NCBI GenBank assembly: GCA_038199985.1
Contig: JBBPYK010000005.1
Span: forward strand, 1 to 14,010
Direction of reading: 5' to 3'
Length of the DNA stretch: 14,010 bases
From: Arthrobacter_J sp038199985
GTDB taxonomy: Bacteria; Actinomycetota; Actinomycetes; Actinomycetales; Micrococcaceae
Shown: positions 1-6,438 of the stretch, piece after piece
Position numbering within the stretch: the first letter of the stretch is position 1
Layout of the letters: each line of letters begins with the position of its first letter
Notes under the pieces: model-generated
The model's database searches: none
What the model saw: only the letters and a program-made list of their open reading frames with translations
Told to the model about the DNA's origin: nothing
Position numbers and translations under genes: made by a program

Positions 1-26
1 GCCAGAATCAAAATGATGTCCAGCAT
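1..26 (-). CDS. Possible start of a membrane-protein gene, cut by the window edge
   Basis: Downstream of the mevalonate operon on the same strand, an ATG at 26 opens a frame reading MLDIILIL before the window ends. The eight residues are strongly hydrophobic, as in the first membrane helix of CvpA-type and similar proteins, but they are far too few to name a family. A weak ribosome binding site (CGGG, about 7 bases upstream) and a -10-like TAGTAT at 78-73 are compatible with a start here; no good -35 was found. The alternative is that these bases are non-coding or lie inside another frame. Only the neighbouring sequence can settle it. Confidence 0.3.
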
Positions 27-135
27 GGTTAACCCGAGCACTATTTACTCCAAACGGGCGGGTCGACGACAAATACTATTCTGTGGCACGCCTACATGCT
101 GTCAGTGGGTACAGTCTAGTCCCGGGTACTGACAA
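27..135. other. Gap between the mevalonate operon and the left edge
   Basis: This gap after the phosphomevalonate kinase stop holds no clear gene. A short dyad, GTCAGT (101-106) with ACTGAC (128-133), has a long loop and no T-run after it in the operon's direction, so it is not a convincing terminator. GGGTAC occurs twice inside the loop region. A plus-strand open frame from 83 runs antisense through the kinase gene and looks like a shadow. Confidence 0.4.
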
Positions 136-1254
136 TCAGCTGGAGAAAAGCTCGGAGCTGGGGTCGACAACGACGCCGTTAGGCGCCGCGGTAAGCTCCA
201 ACGGGTCAATTCCAGCCTCGCGCCAGGCGCTGCGCAGTTCATCCGCAAGACTCGGCGCAATGAGCGCTATCCCGCAGTCGCCAGCCCCTGAACCGGAGGA
301 TTTACCGGCACCGCCGGCGTCATTTGCAAGCGTGGCCAACCGGGCCAGCAATTCCGTTTCAATGGGGGCTCGAGCCGCACAACCGAGCCACTGCAGCGCT
401 TCGTGATTCTCGGTCAGACCGCGCAACACAATAGACGCGTCACTAGCCGCAAATCCTTGCAGCGTCAGCCCTACGGCAGCGTTACTGGCATCAAGGAAGC
501 GCTGATATTCAGGGCCTTCATCCGTCCGGAATTGGTGAATTCGCTCCAGCATGGGCCCGGTGGAAGCAGGCGTCCCGGTCCACCCCACACACAGTTCAAG
601 TCCATCCGGGAGTGTCAGCGGTTGGACCACAAGATGCGGCCACGGACCATCGATCAGCGTCTTCAGCGGCCGGTCCGAGGCCAGTTCCTTCTTCAACCAT
701 GCGGGAGAAAAGGACTCGTACCGGAGCCAACCTCCGAAAGTTGAGGCGGCGACGTCGGCCCCTGACCCGGACCCTTGACCACGGAAGTGCGCCACGGCTG
801 CGAGCCGGAAGATCAACTCCGGCGCTACCGCAGTCCTGGAGTTCAGCTGTAGCAGTGCGGCAACCAAACCAACGACGACGGCGGCGCTGGAACCAAGACC
901 GTACTTTCGGCCGGAGGAGTCGTCGAGTTCGCTCCGGACTTCCACGCTTCCGCCGGCGCTACGGCTCTGCTGGTATTCGGCGACGGCGGCGATCGCCTCG
1001 CCGATGAATGCCAGCCTGGGATCCTCGACGTCGAACAATGCCCGACCGTCTTGGAGCTCCCAGGTAACGCCGAACAATCTCAGATCGGGAAGGTCCAGCC
1101 TGTTGGTGTCGCTGGGCCGAATGGTGACAAAGACAAAGCGGTTGACAGCCGTGACAATACTCGGCTGTCCAGTTTCCAGGACGGCATACTCGCCACCAAC
1201 CATCAGCTTCCCGGGTACAGCAACCCGGAGGACCGGGCCAGTCTTTTCGTTCAT
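136..1254 (-). CDS. mvaK2: Phosphomevalonate kinase (last gene of the mevalonate operon)
   Basis: Cytosolic GHMP-family kinase that phosphorylates 5-phosphomevalonate to 5-diphosphomevalonate with ATP. The 372-residue protein has all three GHMP motifs. The N-terminal PGKLMVGGEYAVL is at about 14-26. The ATP-binding loop KYGLGSSAA is at 117-125, followed by GSGSGADVA at 161-169. The C-terminal glycine loop KSSGSGAGDCG is at 318-328. The KYGLGSSAA and GSGAGD forms favour the ERG8/streptococcal phosphomevalonate kinase branch over mevalonate kinase or homoserine kinase. The ATG at 1254 overlaps the decarboxylase stop in an ATGA junction, so translation is probably coupled and the start is well supported. 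Product and substrate sit directly next to the neighbouring decarboxylase in the pathway. Length is normal for the family and no damage is seen. Confidence 0.93.
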   Translation of the reverse strand: MNEKTGPVLRVAVPGKLMVGGEYAVLETGQPSIVTAVNRFVFVTIRPSDTNRLDLPDLRLFGVTWELQDGRALFDVEDPRLAFIGEAIAAVAEYQQSRSAGGSVEVRSELDDSSGRKYGLGSSAAVVVGLVAALLQLNSRTAVAPELIFRLAAVAHFRGQGSGSGADVAASTFGGWLRYESFSPAWLKKELASDRPLKTLIDGPWPHLVVQPLTLPDGLELCVGWTGTPASTGPMLERIHQFRTDEGPEYQRFLDASNAAVGLTLQGFAASDASIVLRGLTENHEALQWLGCAARAPIETELLARLATLANDAGGAGKSSGSGAGDCGIALIAPSLADELRSAWREAGIDPLELTAAPNGVVVDPSSELFSS

Positions 1255-2237
1255 TCGCCGACGCGCGTGGCGTGAGCCCGCGGACCAGGGTGGGAGACAA
1301 AGGTCTGCGTTACACCCGGAAGTTCCTTGAGCCGTGCATCGACAACGGCGGCGTCATCTGGCTGACAGAGCACCACCACGTGGGGTCCTGCGTCCATGGT
1401 GAAGTAGGCAGGGATACCGGATGCTCGCAGCTCACGCACGGTCTGCATGATTTCCAGAGACGCTGGAAGCCAATAGGTGAAGGGCGGTTGGGCAGCAAGC
1501 GTGGTGGCGTGCATCTTCAGCGCATTGGATTCCGCCGCGGTGCCGAGTAATTCGAAATCCCGTTCCAGAATGCCGCGGCGAACGCTCTCCAGATCGCGAT
1601 CCACCGTGTCCAACCATCCACGGTAAAACGGTGACGTGTCCACGGTTCGGCGCATCCCATCTCGACTGGAGACATCTTTAGCACCGGCGTTGACGCACGC
1701 AGCGATCATCACAACGTCCCAGTGCTTTTCGTCCGCCACCTGCACCCCGTGTGAATCCAAACCGTTCTGGGCCACTCCCATGTTCCACTGGACAAATCCA
1801 CCGTGGATGGATCGGCTGGCGGAGCCCGAGCCTCGCCGCGCCAGAATGGACAGCTGTGTATCGTCCAACTCAAGTTCGAGGGCTGAAGCCGCCGCAGTTG
1901 CCAACGCCGCAAACCCAGACGCTGAAGACGCCAGGCCAGCCGCGGTGGGGCCGCTGTTCACAGACTCGACGGCGGCGCAGACACGTGTGCCTGCTAACGC
2001 CCGGACGTGGTCCAGTGCTTCTGTTACCCGGCGGGTAGCGTCTTGGCCAGCGGGTTCGCCGTCGAGCCGAAATGCGTCCGAGCTGCGCGTTTCATCGAAG
2101 CGCACGCTGGTGGTGGTGTAAATCGCGTCGACCGTCATGGACAGACTCGGGTTGGTGGGCAGGATGAGTTCTTCGTCCCGTTTGCCCCAATACTTCACCA
2201 GGGCGATATTGCTGTAGGCCGTTGCTTTCGCTTCCAT
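1251..2237 (-). CDS. mvaD: Diphosphomevalonate decarboxylase
   Basis: Converts 5-diphosphomevalonate to isopentenyl diphosphate with loss of CO2 and ATP hydrolysis. The 328-residue protein shows the family signatures in order. YSNIALVKYWGKRD at 8-21 and LPTNPSLS at 26-33 bind substrate. GLASSASGFAAL at 101-112 is the phosphate loop. RRGSGSASRSIHGG at 134-147 is followed by MDAGP at 281-285, whose Asp282 corresponds to the catalytic aspartate of yeast and staphylococcal enzymes. The ATG at 2237 precedes the conserved KATAYSNIALVKYWG by only a few residues, as in homologues, which supports this start. It lies 44 bases after the isomerase stop, the only real gap inside the operon, and its stop overlaps the start of phosphomevalonate kinase by four bases. 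Only a weak GA-rich ribosome binding site is visible. Confidence 0.96.
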   Translation of the reverse strand: MEAKATAYSNIALVKYWGKRDEELILPTNPSLSMTVDAIYTTTSVRFDETRSSDAFRLDGEPAGQDATRRVTEALDHVRALAGTRVCAAVESVNSGPTAAGLASSASGFAALATAAASALELELDDTQLSILARRGSGSASRSIHGGFVQWNMGVAQNGLDSHGVQVADEKHWDVVMIAACVNAGAKDVSSRDGMRRTVDTSPFYRGWLDTVDRDLESVRRGILERDFELLGTAAESNALKMHATTLAAQPPFTYWLPASLEIMQTVRELRASGIPAYFTMDAGPHVVVLCQPDDAAVVDARLKELPGVTQTFVSHPGPRAHATRVGE

Positions 2238-2281
2238 CTGGCTCTCGTCTCGTTTCGTTCACGCGTATGTCAGCGGCAGGT

Positions 2282-3307
2282 TCAGGGCAGCAGTCGGTGG
2301 CGGTTTGCCTTCAACGATGCCAGGGAGTCCGCTCCCGTGAGGAACATGGTCGCTCGCAGCTCGTAAAGAATCTGTTCGAGATGTTCTACAACGGCGTCCG
2401 CAGAGATGCTGGCTGGTTTCAGCAATGGCATAGCAAATCCTGTGAGGTCCGCTCCCAAAGTGACTGCCTTGGCAACGTCCAGCCCGGTTTTGACTCCGCC
2501 CGAAGCGATCAACGGTAGCTCCGGCGCAGCCACACGAGCACCGGTCAGACATTCGACGGTGGGGATTCCCCAGTCGTTGAAGACCTCACCCAGGCGGCGC
2601 TGGCGTTCATCCGTTGCGCGGCGAGCTTCGATACTGGCCCATGACGTTCCTCCGGCTCCGCTGACGTCCACAGCGGCGACGCCTACCTCCGCTAGCCGTA
2701 CCGCCAGAGCCGGGTCCACACCGCAACCCACTTCCTTGATGAGCACCGGGCAACTCAGCCGGTCCACCAGCAACTCGATCTTGTGGAGGAGGTCGCTGAA
2801 GTCTGTGTCTCCCCCTGCCTGCACTATCTCCTGCAGCGGGTTCAGGTGAAGGAAGATCCCGTCTGCACCCAGGAGATCAATGGTTCGTTGAATGTCGTCG
2901 GCGGTGACGCCCTTGTTCAGCTGGACTGCGCCAATGTTTCCAAAGAGCGGCACCCCGGAAGCGGCTTCCCGTGCGGCCCGGAAACTTTCCAGTGCTTCTG
3001 GGCGCTCAATCAGGACTCGTTGACTACCCACTGCCATCGGTATGCGTAGCTCTGCGGCGGCCTCGGCAAGATTGCGGTTGATCTTGCCGGCTTCCTCGTT
3101 TCCCCCGGTCATGCTGGAAATCAACAGCGGCGCCCCGAGTGCATGGCCCAGAAACTCGGTATCTGTGGTGATGTCGTCGAAGGCTATTTCGGGCAGGGCC
3201 TGATGCACAAAGCGGTAGTCGCCAAACCCGGTGGGCGTGGACATGCTCACATCTTCATTGAGAACGATGTCGATGTGATCGGATTTGCGCTGCACAATAC
3301 CTGTCAC
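2282..3307 (-). CDS. fni: Type 2 isopentenyl-diphosphate delta-isomerase (FMN-dependent)
   Basis: Interconverts IPP and DMAPP using reduced FMN and Mg2+; it is unrelated to the type 1 Idi common in actinobacteria. The 341-residue TIM barrel carries RKSDHID at 7-13, SSMTGG at 64-69, GSQR at 94-97, GNIGAVQ at 123-129 and HLNPLQE at 154-160. In that last motif Gln159 and Glu160 match the active-site residues of characterised enzymes. KEVGCG is at 191-196, DVSGAGGTSW at 214-223, and the C-terminal flavin phosphate site ASGGVKTGLD at 268-277. The frame stays open to 3349, but the GTG at 3307 is preferred. It overlaps the mevalonate kinase stop as GTGA, has a GGAGG 7 bases upstream, and sits 6 residues before the conserved RKSDHI. 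Confidence 0.94.
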   Translation of the reverse strand: MTGIVQRKSDHIDIVLNEDVSMSTPTGFGDYRFVHQALPEIAFDDITTDTEFLGHALGAPLLISSMTGGNEEAGKINRNLAEAAAELRIPMAVGSQRVLIERPEALESFRAAREAASGVPLFGNIGAVQLNKGVTADDIQRTIDLLGADGIFLHLNPLQEIVQAGGDTDFSDLLHKIELLVDRLSCPVLIKEVGCGVDPALAVRLAEVGVAAVDVSGAGGTSWASIEARRATDERQRRLGEVFNDWGIPTVECLTGARVAAPELPLIASGGVKTGLDVAKAVTLGADLTGFAMPLLKPASISADAVVEHLEQILYELRATMFLTGADSLASLKANRHRLLP

Positions 3308-4323
3308 TGGGTTTCCTCCACATTTCGTTCGTGCACGATGACGGGCCACGTTTCCTGCGCTCCCGCTAATCGCAACGCACTGGCCAGTGGCGCTACTGAT
3401 TCGGCGTCGGGTGCCAGCGCCACAATGCAGCCGCCCAACCCACTACCGGTGATCTTGGCGCCAAGAGCTCCTGCGCTCTGAGCCTCCACGATCAATGAGT
3501 CCAATGCGGGGTCACTCACACCAATCGAAGAGAGCTCACGCTGCGCTACATTCATGGACAAACCCAGCAGGTCTGCGTCACCCTCGCGCAGCGCGTGCTG
3601 AACATCATCGACCACCGAGGCCAGCTGATCCAGATGCTTCTCCGTAACTGCACGTTCTTTCTCGAAGCGGCAACGAACACCCTCAACGGCTGCCCGGGTG
3701 TTGCCTCTCAGCCCAGAATCAGCAACTACCAGATGCATCGCGCGTCCCACCGGTAAAGCGGTAACAGGCTTGTCCCTGACAAATCGAAAGGGCCCCGTGG
3801 CGACCACGGCCTCGGCATCGATTCCGCTGGGCGTGCCGTGAGCATGGACCTCCGCAATACGAACCAGATCCATCTCCTCCTCATGTGAGAGGACTGCTCC
3901 GTAGTAAGCGGCAATGCCACGAACAGCCGCCGCTGCCACCGCAGCACTTGAGCCCAGCCCCCGGCCCGTGGGGATGGTTGAATCAACTTGGATCATCAGG
4001 TGCTCACCGGGGTGCCCCACGGCCGCCACTGTTGCCCGGATGCAGTCGACCATTCCGCTGAGAATGTCCGGGGCGTCGTCGAGCGTTCCCTCGTAGTACC
4101 CGCTGGATACCCGGGACGGGCCGTCGATGGACGAAATCCGGGCTCTGGCGTTCAACCGGGTGAATGGGAGGGCAATAGCGGGACGGTCATAGACAACCGA
4201 GTGCTCACCTGCCAATATCAGCTTTCCGCTGGCGAGTCCCAGCGCAGGTCGCGGAGAAACCGTTGAGGCGGGGTTTGACGGGTTAATGGAGTCTCCCCAG
4301 AATTTCTCTGGCGGTGTCCACAC
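3304..4323 (-). CDS. mvaK1: Mevalonate kinase
   Basis: GHMP kinase that phosphorylates mevalonate at C5 using ATP. Numbered from the GTG at 4323 (339 residues), it shows SGKLILAGEHSVVY at 32-45 (motif 1), PTGRGLGSSAAVA at 118-130 (ATP loop), HGTPSGIDA at 162-170 with the catalytic aspartate, and KITGSGLGGC at 290-299 (motif 3). These are the mevalonate kinase forms, distinct from the phosphomevalonate kinase at the operon's end. The start is uncertain. GTG 4323 overlaps the reductase gene by 41 bases and lacks a ribosome binding site. The only later initiation-like codon before motif 1 with a good site is ATT at 4287, 5 bases after GGGGAG; it would give 327 residues. The 3' end overlaps the isomerase start by four bases. 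Confidence 0.94.
   Translation of the reverse strand: MWTPPEKFWGDSINPSNPASTVSPRPALGLASGKLILAGEHSVVYDRPAIALPFTRLNARARISSIDGPSRVSSGYYEGTLDDAPDILSGMVDCIRATVAAVGHPGEHLMIQVDSTIPTGRGLGSSAAVAAAAVRGIAAYYGAVLSHEEEMDLVRIAEVHAHGTPSGIDAEAVVATGPFRFVRDKPVTALPVGRAMHLVVADSGLRGNTRAAVEGVRCRFEKERAVTEKHLDQLASVVDDVQHALREGDADLLGLSMNVAQRELSSIGVSDPALDSLIVEAQSAGALGAKITGSGLGGCIVALAPDAESVAPLASALRLAGAQETWPVIVHERNVEETQ
3315..3319 (-). promoter_or_regulatory. Ribosome binding site deciding the isomerase start
   Basis: A GGAGG (minus strand, 3319-3315) lies inside the last codons of mevalonate kinase, 7 bases before GTG 3307. It favours the short, translationally coupled start of the isomerase over the upstream in-frame candidate at 3349. 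Confidence 0.75.
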
Positions 4324-5557
4324 GGTAATCGTGCACTTCGGCCAGCTGGCGGGCCACCTCGGCGACGTCGTCGCCGCTGGCTCCCGCCGTCATCGCCACG
4401 GAACGGGCGTGCAGTGCCATGTGTCCCTTCTGAATGCCTTCCGTGGCGAGAGCACGCAGAGCACCAAGGTTTTGTGCCAGGCCAACGGACACGATGACCT
4501 GGGCCAGCTCTTCGGCGCTTTCAACTCCAAGCATCCGCAGCGAGACTTGAGCCATGCGCTGGATCCCAATGGAGCCGCCCACAATGCCCACGGGCATGGG
4601 CAGTTCCAAGACACCGACCAGCTCGCCGTGTGGGCCTCTGGACCACTGCGTCATCGATGTGTATCTTCCGTTCCGTGACGCGTAGGCGTGGGATCCTGCC
4701 TCGATCGCACGCCAGTCATTGCCGGTCGCGATGACCACGGCGTCTACCCCGTTCATCACACCCTTGTTGTGCGTCACGGCCCGGTAAACATCGCGGGCGG
4801 CAAACTGGTAGGCAGCAATGATGCCGTCTCTTACCTCTTCGCCGCTCATGCCCGACGTCGCCAGCTGGTCTGCCGGGATTGAACACCGCGCGCGCGCCAA
4901 ACAGTGATCCGTGAAGTTGGAAAGGATTCTAAGATGCACCCGCCCGCCAGAAATCCGTTCCACCGAGCCGGCAATACCCTCAACCATAGTGTTGATGGTG
5001 TTCGCGCCCATAGCGTCACGGGTATCCACGATCAGGTGCACCACCAGCATCGCGTCGCCGTCGTCTTCAGCCGGCAGATCACGGACCTCAAGGCCGGTGG
5101 CTCCCCCGCCGCGGCGCTGCATGCCAGGCATGATTCCGTTTGCCTCGGCGATCAGCTCTTCCGCGTTATCCATCAGGCGCGTGCGCGCTTGGAGTGGATC
5201 TGTACACCCCAGTACCTGGATCTGACCGATCATGGTGCGACCAGTGGACTCAGCGGTGAAACCGCCGGCCTCGCGGATCAACTTCGCCATGTAGCTCGCC
5301 GATGCGATGACGGACGGCTCTTCGATCGCCATGGGGACCACGTAATCGCGTCCATTGATCTGAAAATTCAGCCCCACGCCCAACGGCAATTCGTAGTGCC
5401 CGACGGCGTTCTCCACCATTTCGTTGGCGTGGACTTGGGAGGGGTCACGCAGCAGCAGCTCGCGTTCTTCCGCAGTCAGACCAAATTCCTCTGCGAGCAA
5501 CCCAACCCGCTCCTGCAGACTGAGTCGATAGAACCCAGGGATACGTGATGAGCTCAC
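4283..5557 (-). CDS. mvaA: Hydroxymethylglutaryl-CoA reductase, class II
   Basis: Reduces (or, in the catabolic direction, forms) HMG-CoA at the mevalonate step with NAD(P)H. The 424-residue length without membrane segments, the N-terminal region RIPGFYRLSLQERV and the motif MVENAVG at 47-53 place it with the class II enzymes of Pseudomonas mevalonii and Gram-positive cocci. Catalytic residues by motif are Glu79/Glu80 in EEPS, Lys265 in HNKGVMNG, Asp281 in GNDW and His379 in KGHMALHA. DAMGAN at 181-186 belongs to the dinucleotide-binding domain; NADH versus NADPH preference cannot be read. Databases often label this class 'degradative', but the following kinase and decarboxylase genes point to biosynthesis. 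The GTG at 5557 overlaps the hydratase stop as GTGA; no strong ribosome binding site is visible, so coupled translation is likely. Confidence 0.95.
   Translation of the reverse strand: MSSSRIPGFYRLSLQERVGLLAEEFGLTAEERELLLRDPSQVHANEMVENAVGHYELPLGVGLNFQINGRDYVVPMAIEEPSVIASASYMAKLIREAGGFTAESTGRTMIGQIQVLGCTDPLQARTRLMDNAEELIAEANGIMPGMQRRGGGATGLEVRDLPAEDDGDAMLVVHLIVDTRDAMGANTINTMVEGIAGSVERISGGRVHLRILSNFTDHCLARARCSIPADQLATSGMSGEEVRDGIIAAYQFAARDVYRAVTHNKGVMNGVDAVVIATGNDWRAIEAGSHAYASRNGRYTSMTQWSRGPHGELVGVLELPMPVGIVGGSIGIQRMAQVSLRMLGVESAEELAQVIVSVGLAQNLGALRALATEGIQKGHMALHARSVAMTAGASGDDVAEVARQLAEVHDYRVDTAREILGRLH
4293..4298 (-). promoter_or_regulatory. Ribosome binding site in front of a possible ATT start of mevalonate kinase
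   Basis: GGGGAG (minus strand 4298-4293) lies 5 bases before ATT at 4287-4285, in frame with mevalonate kinase and overlapping the TAA of the reductase. No ATG, GTG or TTG in that frame lies within reach of this site. Confidence 0.4.
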
Positions 5558-6345
5558 TGGTTGGCCCCATTGTTGACCTGCCAGTACGGCTTCCGTTTGT
5601 TCAGGAAGGCATCCATTCCAGCCCGTGCTTCTGGCGCACCGAAGAACTTCTGTGAAATAGGAAGCATTTTGTCCAGGTCCGCACCGAAATCGGTGTCCCG
5701 GTTCATGTGCAGCAGTTTTTTGGCCCCGGCGACGGCGGCTGGCGCGCCCAGAGTCAAGTATTTCACGAGCTGGTCCACGGTTGAGTCCAGTTCATCGGGC
5801 TCCACACAGTTGGTGAGTAGACCTGACTGCTCAGCCATGCGCGCGTCAAACAGTTCGCCGGTAAGCATGAGTCGTTGTGCTTCACGCGGATTCATCCGCC
5901 TCATGACCGGTGCGGAGATCAGCGCTGGAACACTTCCAATGCGCGTTTCCGTGAAGGCGAACGAGGCGGTGGTCGAGGCCACAGCGATGTCACACGTGGC
6001 GATGATTCCTATGCCACCGGCCCTCGCAGCACCGTCGATCTTTGCGATGACAGGCTTTGGCAGGTTCCAGATCATTCGCAGCGCCTCCAGGAGAAGGCTC
6101 AGGCCGTCGTCGTTATTGTCCTGCCGGAGTTCGCTGAGGTCCCCACCCGAGGAGAATGCGGGACCATCATGGCCGATGACAATGGCGCGGACGCCGTCGT
6201 CCTCCCGGGCCGTGTGCAACGCGTCCAGTAGCTCTCGGAGTAGCCCTTTGGACAACGCATTGCGGTTAGCGAGGGACGACAATGTGATGGTCGCCAGCTG
6301 TTCCTGTACTCGGTACCCGAGTAGCTCCTGCCGCAAGGCTGCCAT
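5554..6345 (-). CDS. Enoyl-CoA hydratase-family protein, LiuC-like (candidate 3-methylglutaconyl-CoA hydratase)
   Basis: Crotonase-fold protein of 263 residues, first gene of the mevalonate operon. The oxyanion-hole segment AFSSGGDLSEL is at 63-73 and the second one ARAGGIGIIATCD at 107-119. Glu133 in FTETRIG aligns with the second catalytic glutamate of rat mitochondrial enoyl-CoA hydratase (Glu164). The first one (Glu144) falls on Gly113, twenty residues earlier. The pattern GGxxGxxxxCD followed by E-x-RIGxxPAxIS recalls Pseudomonas LiuC, the leucine-pathway hydratase that forms HMG-CoA from 3-methylglutaconyl-CoA. That activity would feed the HMG-CoA reductase whose GTG start overlaps this stop. 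This is inference; a general hydratase or isomerase is possible. The ATG at 6345 has GGAGG 4 bases upstream. Confidence 0.85.
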   Translation of the reverse strand: MAALRQELLGYRVQEQLATITLSSLANRNALSKGLLRELLDALHTAREDDGVRAIVIGHDGPAFSSGGDLSELRQDNNDDGLSLLLEALRMIWNLPKPVIAKIDGAARAGGIGIIATCDIAVASTTASFAFTETRIGSVPALISAPVMRRMNPREAQRLMLTGELFDARMAEQSGLLTNCVEPDELDSTVDQLVKYLTLGAPAAVAGAKKLLHMNRDTDFGADLDKMLPISQKFFGAPEARAGMDAFLNKRKPYWQVNNGANQ

Positions 6346-6438
6346 CTATCCTCCAAGGTCCCTGTGCCGCGCCCAACCCTCACAAAAGGTTGCTGAAAGG
6401 CCGAGTTTCACTCTAGCGTGTCCGCCGGTCACTCCCGT
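6346..6438 (-). promoter_or_regulatory. Gap before the mevalonate operon, likely containing its promoter
   Basis: The 93 bases between the moaA stop and the hydratase start are the only sizeable gap upstream of the six-gene operon. A TAGAGT (minus 6415-6410) fits the actinobacterial -10 pattern TAnnnT, about 65 bases before the ATG. No good -35 sits 16-18 bases before it. GGAGG at 6354-6350 is the hydratase ribosome binding site. No hairpin with a T-run was seen after moaA, so readthrough from moaA is possible. Confidence 0.35.

Noticed and set aside
101..133. Inverted repeat GTCAGT/ACTGAC as a terminator of the mevalonate operon
   Set aside because: The stem is only six pairs with a loop of about 21 bases and no T-run follows.
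3308..3349. Longer isomerase start at 3349
   Set aside because: The extra 14 residues are basic and unlike the family, while GTG 3307 has GGAGG and a four-base overlap.
4904..5548. Plus-strand open frame of 214 codons rich in histidine and arginine
   Set aside because: It is a reverse-frame shadow of HMG-CoA reductase.
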